The position numbers were made by a program, and so were the translations under genes. 64,000 nucleotides of DNA from Ferrimicrobium acidiphilum DSM 19497. GTDB taxonomy: Bacteria; Actinomycetota; Acidimicrobiia; Acidimicrobiales; Acidimicrobiaceae. The notes under the pieces were generated by a model. The model was not told the DNA's origin and did no database searches. It was given only the letters and a program-made list of their open reading frames with translations. This document shows, piece by piece, positions 51,676 through 61,850 of this stretch. The DNA lies in assembly GCF_000949255.1 (NCBI RefSeq), contig NZ_JXUW01000001.1, forward strand, positions 1-64,000. The letters are read 5' to 3'. Position 1 is the first letter of the stretch. Each line of letters begins with the position of its first letter.

Positions 51676-52767
51676 CTAGCGTAACGGTTGAGCACCGCGA
51701 CTGCCTACACCTGGCACCACAAGAGCGAGATCGTCTCGGTGGACAATGACTCCTCGAGTTCCAAGAATCGCTGATGCATCAACCCGAGCTATACCGCGCG
51801 CGAACACTCCACTCTCAGCGGTCGCAATCTCAACGACGTTCCCTGCTATGAATCGACCTCTCACCTCGCTAACGCCAACCGCCAACAACGAGGCAGAACC
51901 GGTCCGCAGGGCAGCTTGAGCCCCTTCATCCACGACGAGTAGACCCTCCGGATCAGTGGCATAGGCTATCCACAGCCGACGAGCAGGTTCGCGCACCCCG
52001 AGGGAGGGAATGAGCGTGGACGGGTACGGGCGTGAACACACTGCAGTCAGCACAACCGACTCGGTCTGTGCAGATGCAATCAGGCAGTCCACCCCTGAAC
52101 GAGCGGCGATGCTGGCCGCCGCCAGCTTTGAAGACATTCCACCACTTCCTCTACCGGACACTGATCCACGTGCCTCGACAGAATCGAATGCATCGACCTC
52201 TAGCCGCTCGATCAGTCGAGCATCGCTGACCAAATTCGGATCAGCATCATAGACGCCTGGAAGATCGGTAAGCAAGAGTAAAAGGTCAGCATGGACCAGA
52301 TGAGACACAAGAGCGGCTAGGCGATCGTTGTCTCCAAAACGTATCTCCTCATTGGCTACCGCATCGTTCTCGTTGATCACTGGAACTACGTTCATACGCA
52401 GAAGCCCTTCGAGCGTCGATCGCGCATGCAGGTACTGACGACGGTCACCAAAATCCTGTGGAGCCAGAAGTATCTGCCCGATCTCTAACCCTCGACCCCG
52501 AAAGAGTTGAGAGAGTTGCGCGAGCAGTTCAACCTGCCCAACCGCACTAATAGCCTGCAGTACTGCAGGCTCGGTCGGTCGCTCAATCCCTAGTCTACGG
52601 ACACCAAGCGCTATCGCTCCAGATACGACCAGGACGACTTCGACCCCAATCCTTCGCACTGCATCTATGCCCTCGATTAGGGCTAAGGCTACATCGCTGC
52701 GAAACTCACCGGCCTCGGTGGTCAAAGATGTCGTCCCTACCTTCACCACCAGACGAGATACGGACAT
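51676..52767 (-). CDS. proB: Glutamate 5-kinase
   Basis: First committed step of proline synthesis. 363 residues: an amino-acid kinase domain (RLVVKVGTTSLT, VSSGAIALG-like VVSGAIALGVRRLG, PVINENDAVA, FGDNDRLAALVSHLV and GSGGMSSKLAAA) and a C-terminal PUA domain from about residue 275. Its ATG overlaps the obg stop (TGATG). Confidence 0.95.
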   Translation of the reverse strand: MSVSRLVVKVGTTSLTTEAGEFRSDVALALIEGIDAVRRIGVEVVLVVSGAIALGVRRLGIERPTEPAVLQAISAVGQVELLAQLSQLFRGRGLEIGQILLAPQDFGDRRQYLHARSTLEGLLRMNVVPVINENDAVANEEIRFGDNDRLAALVSHLVHADLLLLLTDLPGVYDADPNLVSDARLIERLEVDAFDSVEARGSVSGRGSGGMSSKLAAASIAARSGVDCLIASAQTESVVLTAVCSRPYPSTLIPSLGVREPARRLWIAYATDPEGLLVVDEGAQAALRTGSASLLAVGVSEVRGRFIAGNVVEIATAESGVFARGIARVDASAILGTRGVIVHRDDLALVVPGVGSRGAQPLR

Positions 52768-54047
52768 CAGTCCTCCTCGAAGGTGAACTCAAAGCTTCCT
52801 ATTCTGACACTATCTCCCTCTCGGCAGCCCAGGCGTCGCAACATACGAAAGACTCCCATACGCTCTAGCCGCGTGTGCACAATTGCGAGTGCGTCAGCCT
52901 GACCGAGATCACTCAACCCCACGGCGTGCAAGGCATCCCGCCCCTCGACAACAAAGCTAGCGTCGCCTGTACGAGTCACATTGACCTCAAAGTTAGGGCG
53001 AGGTCGATAGATCATCTTCTCTACAGTCGCCGGCGCAGAGGCCCTTGCTGACTCCACGATTTTGGCAAATCCATAGACCACACTCGACATCCCTTGGCGA
53101 TCTAGATTAGATACCACCCCTACCAAGGGCATCGAGAAATCCTCGGCTACCCGCGACATGCGTTCCCTCGCCTGCTCCTCGTCATCGACAAGATCAAGTC
53201 GAGTACCAACGAGCACCCGTGGGCGATGGCCAAGAGACTCTTGATAGTTGGTCAGTTCGTGGAGCAGCTGGTTGACACGCTCATGCATCACAACCTCCTC
53301 CAGATCCGCCGGCACTACCAATGCCAATGCTACCGCTCGCTCCACATGACGCAAAAACGCATGCCCCAAACCACGGCCCTCGCTGGCCCCCTCGATCAGA
53401 CCCGGGATGTCGGCCACGATGTACTCGGTGGCATCTGGAGGGCGCACTACACCCAGGTTTGGGACCAAGGTCGTGAACGCATAATCTGCTATCTTCGGAC
53501 GAGCTCTGGATATGTTGGCGATCAGTGAAGACTTGCCAACATTCGGCTCCCCAATCAAGCAGACATCAGCCTTGAGCTTGAGCTCTAAGTTGAACCAAAA
53601 CTCCTCCCCCACCTCTCCTTGTTCTCCAAAACCAGGGGCACGGCGACGGTTTGAGAGGAATCGAGCATTACCAGCACCGCCTCTCCCGCCTCTAGCGATC
53701 ACAATTTTCGAGCCGGTCTCGGCAAGATCAGCAATCAGGGTTCCATCGAAGTCACGCACCACCGTTCCAAGAGGCACACCTACCACCTGGTCGCGTCCTC
53801 CTGCTCCGTGCATCTTTTTCCCTTGTCCGTGCGCGCCATCGCCCGCACGGCGAAACGGTTGGTCCCGAAATACAATCAACGACGCCAGCTGTGGGTCGAC
53901 CACAAGTACTACATCGCCGCCCTTCCCACCATCGCCACCATCTGGACCACCACGATCCACATGGGCCTCTCGTCGAAATGAGACCGCTCCAGCCCCCCCA
54001 TTACCAGCCTTCACATGGATCTGCGCAGCATCTACGAACTCCGCCAT
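52767..54047 (-). CDS. obg: GTPase Obg/CgtA
   Basis: Essential GTPase for 50S assembly and stress control. 426 residues from ATG 54047 (MAEFVDAAQIHVKAGNGGAG). The glycine-rich Obg fold contains RGGPDGGDGGKGGDVV; the G domain has GEPNVGKSSLIANI (G1), the switch TTLVPNLGVV, DIPGLIEGASEGRGLG (G3) and GTRLDLV (G4); a C-terminal OCT domain follows from about 340. The upstream TTG at 54062 would add five residues. Confidence 0.96.
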   Translation of the reverse strand: MAEFVDAAQIHVKAGNGGAGAVSFRREAHVDRGGPDGGDGGKGGDVVLVVDPQLASLIVFRDQPFRRAGDGAHGQGKKMHGAGGRDQVVGVPLGTVVRDFDGTLIADLAETGSKIVIARGGRGGAGNARFLSNRRRAPGFGEQGEVGEEFWFNLELKLKADVCLIGEPNVGKSSLIANISRARPKIADYAFTTLVPNLGVVRPPDATEYIVADIPGLIEGASEGRGLGHAFLRHVERAVALALVVPADLEEVVMHERVNQLLHELTNYQESLGHRPRVLVGTRLDLVDDEEQARERMSRVAEDFSMPLVGVVSNLDRQGMSSVVYGFAKIVESARASAPATVEKMIYRPRPNFEVNVTRTGDASFVVEGRDALHAVGLSDLGQADALAIVHTRLERMGVFRMLRRLGCREGDSVRIGSFEFTFEED

Positions 54048-54250
54048 CCTCACCTCGCTCAAACCAACGAAGGCGGAGTCCCGAGACCCCGCCTTCTATA
54101 TCCATTATGGAATCCTGATGTTCAACAAGCTCCACACGATCATCCACCAAGATCGCCGCGCAAATCCTGATTGATTCGACACTGCCATAGGGCCCGTTTG
54201 TCTAATCGCGTGGAAAGCCTGAGATCCGCTCACCCTTGCAAAAGCGAGCG

Positions 54251-54523
54251 CTATGACTTGTGTGCGTCCTGTTCCATCGAGATGACCGAGACGACCTTAC
54301 GACCTCGATGCAGACCGTAGACGACCTGGCCGCAGTCCTTCGCAAACAAAGTATCATCGCTGCCTCGTCCAACATTGACACCAGGATAAAACTTGGTGCC
54401 GCGCTGGCGCACAATAATGGAACCAGCCTGAACAGTCTGGCCGCCATAGACTTTGACTCCTAGCCGCTGCGCATTTGAATCGCGACCGTTCTTAGTCGAT
54501 CCACCACCCTTAGTCTTAGACAT
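54251..54523 (-). CDS. rpmA: 50S ribosomal protein L27
   Basis: 90 residues beginning [20 protein letters not shown], with the L27 core [20 protein letters not shown] and [15 protein letters not shown]. It starts directly with the KGGGS form, without the cleavable extension of firmicutes. Between L21 and obg as in nearly all bacteria. Confidence 0.97.
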   Translation of the reverse strand: MSKTKGGGSTKNGRDSNAQRLGVKVYGGQTVQAGSIIVRQRGTKFYPGVNVGRGSDDTLFAKDCGQVVYGLHRGRKVVSVISMEQDAHKS

Positions 54524-54738
54524 AGTCTCCTCAATTCTGCTACAACATTAACTCTGTTTTGTCGGCATTAAACTCGCCTCTTGATTCATGTCATCATACA
54601 ACACAGAACCCAAGACCCAGATGCCCTGCTAGTCCACCGTCCACTCTCGTGGACCTGACCATACTCAGTATCAGAGCATACACCCAACCCACACTAACCG
54701 TGAGCGTCAGGAAGCACTCGACACCGCTAGCCGATCAG

Positions 54739-55050
54739 TTACTCGGCCACGATCGATGTAATCTTGACCCGGGTGTACTTCTGACGATGTCCGAAATGCT
54801 TGCGCTCGTTGGCCTTCGATTTGTATCGAAATCCGATAACCTTAGTACCCTTGACCTCGTCAACAATCTCGCCACGAACCGTTACCCGAGCGAGTTCATC
54901 AGATCGCGCTAGAACACGATCGTCGTCAACGAACAAAACCGGACGAAGGGACACCTCGTCTCCAGCGAGCGCATGAATACGCTCGACGAGAACTGTCCTG
55001 CCCTCAAAAACCTTGGCTTGCTTAGAGCCTACATCAACAACTGCATACAT
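54739..55050 (-). CDS. rplU: 50S ribosomal protein L21
   Basis: 103 residues: MYAVVDVGSKQAKVFEGRTV at the N-terminus and FRYKSKANERKHFGHRQKYT near the C-terminus are diagnostic. It lies 19 bases after the RNase E/G gene and 215 bases before rpmA; that gap shows no gene. Confidence 0.97.
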   Translation of the reverse strand: MYAVVDVGSKQAKVFEGRTVLVERIHALAGDEVSLRPVLFVDDDRVLARSDELARVTVRGEIVDEVKGTKVIGFRYKSKANERKHFGHRQKYTRVKITSIVAE

Positions 55051-55069
55051 ATCGGGATCAGTATAGGCC

Positions 55070-56635
55070 CTACTGAGTGATCATCGGGTCGATAACGTAG
55101 CCACTTCCACCGCAGCTTGGACAGATCTCCGATAACGCCTCTACCAGTCCCTCGGCGATCCGATGCCGAGTCATCTGCACCAAGCCTAACTGCGACATCT
55201 CGTAGACATGAGTCTTGGTCTTATCACGCGCCAGCGCCGCCCTAAACGCACGCATGACGTCTTCACGATTCTGTGCCTCTATCATGTCGACTACGTCGAT
55301 CACTATAATACCGCCTATGTCGCGAAGCCTCAGTTGCCGAGCTATCTCCTCGACCGCCTCGAGATTGTTCTTGTGGATAGTCTCTTCGAGCGAGACGGTA
55401 CCAACATTACGCGAGGTATTGACGTCAATAACCGTCAACGCCTCCGTTCGATCGATCACGATAGATCCACCAGAGGGGAGCCATACCTTATGCTCAAGAA
55501 CCTTCTGAAGCTGCTCGCGGACGTGAAACTGATCAAAAATCGCCAGCTTCTCGGCGGCTGAATCAAAATACTCCACCCGATCAGCCAACTCAGGAGAGAT
55601 CGCAGACACATAGCCAGCTATCTCTTGATATAGGGACATATCATCGATGGTAACGCTACGGAACTCACGATTGAACTCCTCACGAATGACACGGACTGCT
55701 GATGGCGGCTCTCGATAGAGGAGGGCTGGAGCATGGGCCGACTTGGCCATCTCCTCAATCTTTTTCCACGACTCCATCAGGCTATCGACGTCACGCTTGA
55801 GCTCCTCCTTCGTGGAACCCTCTGCCGCAGTACGTAGAATCACACCAAAACCCTCTGGCGCTACGTCGTCGAGGATACGTCGAAGGCGGCGACGCTCATC
55901 ATCGGGCAGACGCTTGGAGATACCAAAGCTTCCACCGCCCGGAAGCAAAACGGCGAAGCGTCCCGGCAACGACACCTCCTGGGTAAGCCTTGCACCCTTT
56001 TGAGCAATCGGATTCTTCACCACCTGGCAGATGACCACTTGCTTAGGCCGTAGCAACTGCTCGATCCGGACGTTACGATCGAACGACTCTAAGTCCTCTC
56101 GATCATAGCGAACATCACCCCGATAGAGAACGGCATTCTTGTTGGTGCCAATATCCACAAAGGCAGCCTCCATCCCCGGGAGCACATTCGCCACTCTCCC
56201 AAGATAGATATTGCCGCTGATATTCGATTGTGAATCCGACGCCCTAGAGACAAAATGCTGAATAAGTGTTCTGCCCTCAAGAATGGCGACTTGAGTGACA
56301 TCGCCCGCGACATGAACCACCATCTGATAACGACCAACAGGTCTGCCATGGCGCTCACGTGGTGCACGTTGAGCAAAACGCCTTTTAATCTTTGCGCCAG
56401 CATCGAGAGACTCGGCCACCTGACCCTGAACCTCCATCTCAACCGGGGCCTGAGGCTTTGCTGGGCGCCTCCGTGATTGGCTACGGCGCGTATTAGCTAC
56501 TGCTGCATCTCCACTCTTTGGCGCTTGGCGAGATCGTGAATTCGATCGCCGACTCGACGTTCGTGGGTTTTGGGCTGACTTACTTTCGTTCGCAACCCCA
56601 TCGGTACCGGACCCCACCGGGTTCGTATCTTCCAT
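55070..56635 (-). CDS. rng: Ribonuclease E/G
   Basis: Endoribonuclease for mRNA decay and rRNA/tRNA processing. 521 residues: a basic, Ser/Arg-rich disordered N-terminal extension (about 1-95), an S1 domain (NIYLGRVANVLPGMEAAFVDIG), the RNase H-like and DNase I-like catalytic region with IDRTEALTVIDVNTSR and GGIIVIDVVDMIE carrying the metal-binding Asp residues, and the zinc-link ICPSCGGSG at the C-terminus. Next to rplU-rpmA as in actinobacteria. Confidence 0.94.
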   Translation of the reverse strand: MEDTNPVGSGTDGVANESKSAQNPRTSSRRSNSRSRQAPKSGDAAVANTRRSQSRRRPAKPQAPVEMEVQGQVAESLDAGAKIKRRFAQRAPRERHGRPVGRYQMVVHVAGDVTQVAILEGRTLIQHFVSRASDSQSNISGNIYLGRVANVLPGMEAAFVDIGTNKNAVLYRGDVRYDREDLESFDRNVRIEQLLRPKQVVICQVVKNPIAQKGARLTQEVSLPGRFAVLLPGGGSFGISKRLPDDERRRLRRILDDVAPEGFGVILRTAAEGSTKEELKRDVDSLMESWKKIEEMAKSAHAPALLYREPPSAVRVIREEFNREFRSVTIDDMSLYQEIAGYVSAISPELADRVEYFDSAAEKLAIFDQFHVREQLQKVLEHKVWLPSGGSIVIDRTEALTVIDVNTSRNVGTVSLEETIHKNNLEAVEEIARQLRLRDIGGIIVIDVVDMIEAQNREDVMRAFRAALARDKTKTHVYEMSQLGLVQMTRHRIAEGLVEALSEICPSCGGSGYVIDPMITQ

Positions 56636-56916
56636 TCAAAAACCTTTCAAAATCACTCATGCGGGCACCACGGCGCAATTCATAGTGTGGAAGATGCCGA
56701 TAGTACCAATGCAGACGAGCACTGATCGCATGACTCAAAACAGACTGAGCGTGGTCCCTAGTGCCTACGGATTCGACCCCGTTGGCTACCGACGGCTGTT
56801 TAACGACCGTCAACTCGATTGGAACGCACTGCAACATCTCACTCGCCAGTGTAGTAGGCCAAAGGCGAGGGATCGCTCGGGAGCCTCCACCTAGACGAGC
56901 GCCGGCAGCGTCATCG

Positions 56917-58992
56917 CTAACCACCCGAGGTGATGGTTGTCTTCGTGGGTGAGGTAGTCGCGGATCCGGAGACACTCGTCTTCTTGGTCGTCTTCGTATT
57001 AGAAGACGTCCCCTGCTTGTTACCCGACTTAGCCGGCGCATTAAGAGCAACCGTAGATCCGGCTGCCAGATGCTTCAAACCATAGGTGGGGGCGCCAACA
57101 GGATGAGTCTTTAGGTATTGAAATATCTGTCTCACGACAGGCGCTGAACCGGTATCGCCGAATCCACCCTCTTTAATTACCACCACCACCACGTACTTCG
57201 GATTCGGCTCTGGGCCAAACGCGACAAACCAAGCATTAGGGACTTGGCCCTGCACCGACGCAGTACCAGTCTTACCCGCAAGTGTGTAGCTACTCTCTGG
57301 CCATCCCGCGAATATCCCGTGGGCAGTGCCTAACGGATTCGAGATAACACCCTCGAAACCGGCGAGAATAGCAGCTCGCACCGAAGGGCTCAAAGGAACA
57401 TGTCCTGCAACCTTGGGAGCAAAGCGCTTGACGAGCTTACCGCTACCGTTCACTACCCCTTCGGCGATTCTTGGCACATACCGTGTTCCGCCGTTCGCAA
57501 AGGTTGCGTAGGCATTAGCCATCTGCAGCGGACTGATCTCAGTAAGCCCCTGGCCGAAAGACATCTCAAGCTGATCAGCCACGTACCAGGTATTGTACGG
57601 ATACGCCTTCGGGTTTAGTGCATGCAGCTTCTTGCGCAGTGCAGGGGAGTCAACCATTCCAGCCGCCTCGCCCGGTAGCGCTATCCCGGTTGGGGATCCC
57701 CAACCATACTTTGCCGCCATATTCTGGATCGGGGTAGCACCAAACTTAGACTGCTGGGTGTAAAAACGATACCCCAAGGTATAGAAGAAGACGTCGTCGG
57801 AGGCGCTAATCGCCGTGCTAATATCGATGGGTCCGAGCGTCTCACCACCAGAGTTGTGCAAGCTACAGAACGAACCCGAGCAGTTAGGAATGACGAACTT
57901 TCCGGTGTCGTTGATGATGGTCGTCGGAGTAAGCAGCCCATCCTGAAGCGCAGCAGAGGAGGTAGCGAGCTTGAAGGTCGATCCAGGAGTATAGACACCC
58001 GAAATGGCCCGGTTCAAGAGTGGATTGTGTGCAGCAGGCGCGGTGAGTTTCGCGTAGTTGGCGTACGAGATACCGCCCACCCATTGGCTCGGCTTATAAG
58101 TTGGGTACGAGGCCATGGCCAACACCGATCCGCTATTCACATTCTCGACCACCGCAGCACCAGTGACGTCATTCGAATACTTGCCGAAATAGCTGTTATA
58201 GCTACCTTGCAGTTGGTTAACTCGCTGCGCCAACACCTTATCGACATACTGCTGAAGCGGCAACGAGATCGTCAATTGAAGATCTCCACCTGGCTTCGCA
58301 CTTGACCTCGAGGCAACTCCGACCTCTTGACCGAATGAATTCACAACCAATTTTTCCGAACCAGGAGTTCCATGCAGATAGTTTTGATAGCTAGCCTCTA
58401 CACCGGCTAGCCCGATCTGATCACCAGGAGCGTAGCCCTTCGAGGCAAGCTTGGCCAGCTGCTGAGGGCTAATCGCACCGACATAACCAAGCACGTGTGC
58501 GGCCGTCGAGCCGTAGGGATAGGTTCTCTGCGTCTCGAACGTGGTGGTGACGCCTGGAAACTCACTCGAGTGCTCGGCTACATAGAGCGCGGTAACCTGG
58601 GAAATATTGGATCCGATCGGTGTTGGGACATAGGTCGAATACACCGAATTGCGAAGGTCGGCTTTTACTTGAGATACTGGAATACCTAACAGGCGAGCCA
58701 CGCGACCCTCGACTTTCGGGTGCAACGTCGCCTCATACTGCGACAACCCCAGGACGTCAACTACCTTATTGCCTGCGAGCACGTTCTCTTCGCGTGACAA
58801 TATGAGACCCCGAGGAGCGGGAACCGCTACAGTGCGCGTCGAATTCTGAACCGCCGCCTGTTGAAAGCTCGGGGCCTCCAACACCTGCAGGGCATACAGG
58901 CGAGCCACGAGTCCACCCAACAACGCCAGCCCAGTCAGCCCAAGTAATCGAGCCCGAAAGCTCAATGAGACCTTCTTCGATTGCATTGGCAT
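56917..58992 (-). CDS. mrdA: Penicillin-binding protein 2 (peptidoglycan transpeptidase)
   Basis: Cross-links peptidoglycan during cell elongation. 691 residues from ATG 58992 (GGAGG 5 bases upstream): one N-terminal membrane anchor (LLGLTGLALLGGLVARLYAL), a PBP dimer domain, and the transpeptidase with SxxK in TPGSTFKLATS, SDD in the SxN position, and KTGTA. The C-terminal 50 residues are Ser/Thr/Lys-rich and probably disordered. Directly follows mreD. RodA, its usual glycosyltransferase partner, is not found between it and the RNase gene; the 280-base gap there holds no gene. Confidence 0.92.
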   Translation of the reverse strand: MPMQSKKVSLSFRARLLGLTGLALLGGLVARLYALQVLEAPSFQQAAVQNSTRTVAVPAPRGLILSREENVLAGNKVVDVLGLSQYEATLHPKVEGRVARLLGIPVSQVKADLRNSVYSTYVPTPIGSNISQVTALYVAEHSSEFPGVTTTFETQRTYPYGSTAAHVLGYVGAISPQQLAKLASKGYAPGDQIGLAGVEASYQNYLHGTPGSEKLVVNSFGQEVGVASRSSAKPGGDLQLTISLPLQQYVDKVLAQRVNQLQGSYNSYFGKYSNDVTGAAVVENVNSGSVLAMASYPTYKPSQWVGGISYANYAKLTAPAAHNPLLNRAISGVYTPGSTFKLATSSAALQDGLLTPTTIINDTGKFVIPNCSGSFCSLHNSGGETLGPIDISTAISASDDVFFYTLGYRFYTQQSKFGATPIQNMAAKYGWGSPTGIALPGEAAGMVDSPALRKKLHALNPKAYPYNTWYVADQLEMSFGQGLTEISPLQMANAYATFANGGTRYVPRIAEGVVNGSGKLVKRFAPKVAGHVPLSPSVRAAILAGFEGVISNPLGTAHGIFAGWPESSYTLAGKTGTASVQGQVPNAWFVAFGPEPNPKYVVVVVIKEGGFGDTGSAPVVRQIFQYLKTHPVGAPTYGLKHLAAGSTVALNAPAKSGNKQGTSSNTKTTKKTSVSGSATTSPTKTTITSGG

Positions 58993-58994
58993 CT

Positions 58995-59510
58995 CTACCT
59001 CCGTTCGAGCATCGGAGTTCGCTCCTGCGGCCCAAAGACCAATCGACACAGTCCGAGCGCTAACGGCGCAAGCACGAGATTGATACCACCTACGATGATC
59101 ACCTCGTCAAGCGTCCGTGATTGCAGCGGGTTGCCGATTCCAAGCAAATATAGGACCAGCGAACTCAATACCTCACCAAGAACGCTAGCTGCACCAACTA
59201 TGAGAATTTTGAGAGCGAGAGGAGTCGTTGCTCCAACTCGCTCGACCTCGCCAGCGACGTATCCGACAACACACAACACCAGTGCAGATATCCCAAATGG
59301 AGTCGTTAAAAACGAATCGACGACTAAACCAGCAAAAAAACCGGTCAATGCTCCCACCTCGCGCCCGCGATAGACACCGACCGCCGCGACCATCAACATC
59401 ACAAAATCAGGATGCACGCCAAGCAGAGAAAAGTCGCCAGCACCCGACCGCTGTACGACGACTGCGGTAAAGACCAAGAGCGGCAGACCAAACGCCCTCA
59501 CCCATCTCAT
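58995..59510 (-). CDS. mreD: Rod-shape protein MreD
   Basis: A 171-residue integral membrane protein with five or six helices that belongs to the elongasome. ATG 59510 overlaps the mreC stop (ATGA) and is preferred over the GTG at 59531. GREVGALTGFFAGLVVDSFL is the family-like helix with the Gly-Asp segment. Followed by PBP2 after two bases. Confidence 0.87.
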   Translation of the reverse strand: MRWVRAFGLPLLVFTAVVVQRSGAGDFSLLGVHPDFVMLMVAAVGVYRGREVGALTGFFAGLVVDSFLTTPFGISALVLCVVGYVAGEVERVGATTPLALKILIVGAASVLGEVLSSLVLYLLGIGNPLQSRTLDEVIIVGGINLVLAPLALGLCRLVFGPQERTPMLERR

Positions 59511-60340
59511 GAAGCCGACCCCGGAGTCCACTTAAGTACCGATACATACTGCAAGGCGGCATAGTTGACCAACGGCACCGCCCGAATACTCTCCTGCAGA
59601 TCACCCGAAGGGTTCGAGACTTGGGTGACTCGTGCCACAGGTAGCCCAGGTGGGAAGAGCTCTCCCTGAAGACCGGAGGTGACCAAAACAGCGCCTCGCC
59701 TAATATGGGTTCCCGGAATCACAAGGTTGACAGCCAACGATCGTCCAGTACCTTGCCCTACTGCTGCACCTACCTGACCTGAGTTTGGAATTCGCACACC
59801 CACGGTTGAAGAAGGATCAGTCAACATCAAGACTGTAGAGGTCGTCGACGTCACCTGCACGACTCGCCCAACAAGGCCGGCATCACCTACGACGGGGTTG
59901 CCAACCGCCACGCCATTAGCCGAACCCTTATCAATGACGAAAGTGAGCTGAAGATTTGTCGGCGTCATCTGTATAACCTCAGCAGGCACAGACGCCAGTG
60001 TTGTTGCGAAAGGAAGCTTTGTGAGACGGCTGAGCTGAGTCAACGCGTTCAATGCGCCTACATTTTCAAGGTGAGACCGCTGGATAGCACCTAACTTCGA
60101 CCTCAATTGTGCGATCTCGCGCTGATCCGCCGGGTACTGGACCACGCCATGGTAGGCATTGGCCAGCGGTCGAAACACGGTATCGAGCGCCGACCTGGTC
60201 GGGTTCACCACATCTGCCACTACCGCCTTGAACGAGCCGACATGGAGCCGTGTCGCATTGAAGTTAATGGTGATCAGCGACACCGAGAGCAGAATCAGAA
60301 CAGCAAGTGTTACCCTGGGTCGCTCGAGTAGTCGTGACAA
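59507..60340 (-). CDS. mreC: Rod-shape protein MreC
   Basis: 277-residue periplasmic elongasome protein with an N-terminal anchor (VTLAVLILLSVSLITI), a coiled coil around residues 65-95, and the double beta-barrel: ASVPAEVIQMTPTNLQLTF, DKGSANGVAVGNPVVGDAGL and VLVTSGLQGELFPPGLPV are typical. Between mreB and mreD. Confidence 0.92.
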   Translation of the reverse strand: MSRLLERPRVTLAVLILLSVSLITINFNATRLHVGSFKAVVADVVNPTRSALDTVFRPLANAYHGVVQYPADQREIAQLRSKLGAIQRSHLENVGALNALTQLSRLTKLPFATTLASVPAEVIQMTPTNLQLTFVIDKGSANGVAVGNPVVGDAGLVGRVVQVTSTTSTVLMLTDPSSTVGVRIPNSGQVGAAVGQGTGRSLAVNLVIPGTHIRRGAVLVTSGLQGELFPPGLPVARVTQVSNPSGDLQESIRAVPLVNYAALQYVSVLKWTPGSAS

Positions 60341-60353
60341 GTCGTTAGCAGAC

Positions 60354-61385
60354 CTAGCGTGACGAGGTAATCAAAACTTGTTTCAATGCCTCGAACTCCT
60401 CCAAGCACTGACCAGAACCTAGGGCCACGCACTGCAGCGGATTCTTGGCTACAACGATCGGCATTCCAGTCTCTTCATGGAGGCGTCGATCGAGACCAGC
60501 CAACAGCGCCCCACCACCGGTGAGCACAATCCCCTGGTCCATGATATCGGCAGCCAACTCCGGGGGAGTATTGTCAAGCGTAACCTTAACGGCATCGACA
60601 ATGGCGTTGATAGGTTCCGCGATGGCACTCCGGATCTCCTCTGTAGTCACGGAGATAGTCTTGGGAAGCCCGGTGACCAGATCACGACCCTTTATCTCAG
60701 CACGGAGCTCCTCCTCTAAAGGAAACGCTGAGGCCAAAGTCATCTTGATCGACTCAGAGGTTCGCTCACCAAGAGCAACCGAGTACTGCTTCTTGATGTA
60801 GGCAATGATAGCTTCGTCCATCTCATCGCCACCGACTCGAATGGAACGAGATGTCACTATCCCACCAAGCGAGATCACCGCAACTTCGGTGGTGCCTCCA
60901 CCGATATCAACAACCATGTTTCCGGCTGGCTCGTGAACCGGGAGACCAGCACCAATCGCAGCAGCCATCGGCTCTTCGATGATGTAAGCAGGCTTGCGTG
61001 CTCCGGCATACTCTGCGGCCTCTTGAACCGCTCGACGCTCAACGCCAGTAATACCGCTAGGCACACAAATAACCATACGAGGCTTGCCCATCTTGGACTG
61101 ACTCACCTTGTGAATGAAGTAGCGAAGCATCTTTTCACATATCTCGAAATCTGCTATCACTCCATCCTTGAGCGGCCTAATTGCCTGGATATTGGAGGGG
61201 GTACGTCCGATCATTCGCTTTGCTTCGGCACCTACTGCCAACGGACGACCGTCCTTGATATTGATAGCAACCACCGAGGGTTCGTTGAGTACGATACCTT
61301 TGCCTCTTACGTAGACCAAGGTGTTTGCCGTACCGAGATCCACTGCAATGTCTCTTCCGAAAAGACCGCTGCCACTCTTTGCCAC
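60354..61385 (-). CDS. mreB: Rod-shape actin homologue MreB
   Basis: Actin-like filament protein directing lateral wall synthesis. 343 residues: phosphate 1 segment [20 protein letters not shown], phosphate 2 [20 protein letters not shown] and adenosine segment [21 protein letters not shown] start with GGAGG 6 bases upstream. It indicates a rod-shaped cell. Confidence 0.97.
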   Translation of the reverse strand: MAKSGSGLFGRDIAVDLGTANTLVYVRGKGIVLNEPSVVAINIKDGRPLAVGAEAKRMIGRTPSNIQAIRPLKDGVIADFEICEKMLRYFIHKVSQSKMGKPRMVICVPSGITGVERRAVQEAAEYAGARKPAYIIEEPMAAAIGAGLPVHEPAGNMVVDIGGGTTEVAVISLGGIVTSRSIRVGGDEMDEAIIAYIKKQYSVALGERTSESIKMTLASAFPLEEELRAEIKGRDLVTGLPKTISVTTEEIRSAIAEPINAIVDAVKVTLDNTPPELAADIMDQGIVLTGGGALLAGLDRRLHEETGMPIVVAKNPLQCVALGSGQCLEEFEALKQVLITSSR

Positions 61386-61411
61386 GTTACCTCCTAATGT
61401 TGCAGCTTGGC

Positions 61412-61828
61412 CTACACTGGCCGAAACTCTGGAAAAAACAAACCTATTTCGCGTTCTGCCGACGCAGGCGAATCTGAACCATGAATCAAGTTCTCATCAA
61501 CGAGCATAGCAAGGTCGCCACGTATAGTGCCCGGCGCAGCCTTAGCTGAGTCCGTAGCACCCATCATCGTTCTCACCATCTCCACAACTTGCGCTGGACC
61601 CTCAATGATGCCAACGACAACCGGCCCTCTGGTCAAGAATGCGACCAGGTCGTCATAGAAGGGCTTGCCTCGATGCTCGGCATAGTGCTGTTGGACGAGC
61701 GAAGCCTCGAGCTGTCTCAATTCAAACGCCAAAAATCGAAGTCCACGACGCTCAAACCGCGTCGTTATCTCACCAATTAATCCACGCTCTACTGCATCGG
61801 GTTTTAGAATGATAAATGTTGTAGCCAT
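61412..61828 (-). CDS. ndk: Nucleoside diphosphate kinase
   Basis: 138 residues: [20 protein letters not shown] at the start, the active-site His in [16 protein letters not shown], and the terminal LFFPEF. Balances nucleoside triphosphate pools using ATP. Twenty-six bases before mreB and 22 after folC, probably one transcript. Confidence 0.97.
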   Translation of the reverse strand: MATTFIILKPDAVERGLIGEITTRFERRGLRFLAFELRQLEASLVQQHYAEHRGKPFYDDLVAFLTRGPVVVGIIEGPAQVVEMVRTMMGATDSAKAAPGTIRGDLAMLVDENLIHGSDSPASAEREIGLFFPEFRPV

Positions 61829-61850
61829 ACGAGTGTTACAGGCTACCGCA

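Noticed and set aside
56580-57050. 156-codon minus-strand frame between PBP2 and RNase E/G
   Set aside because: Arg/Pro-rich, overlaps both neighbouring genes in another frame and lacks a family match.
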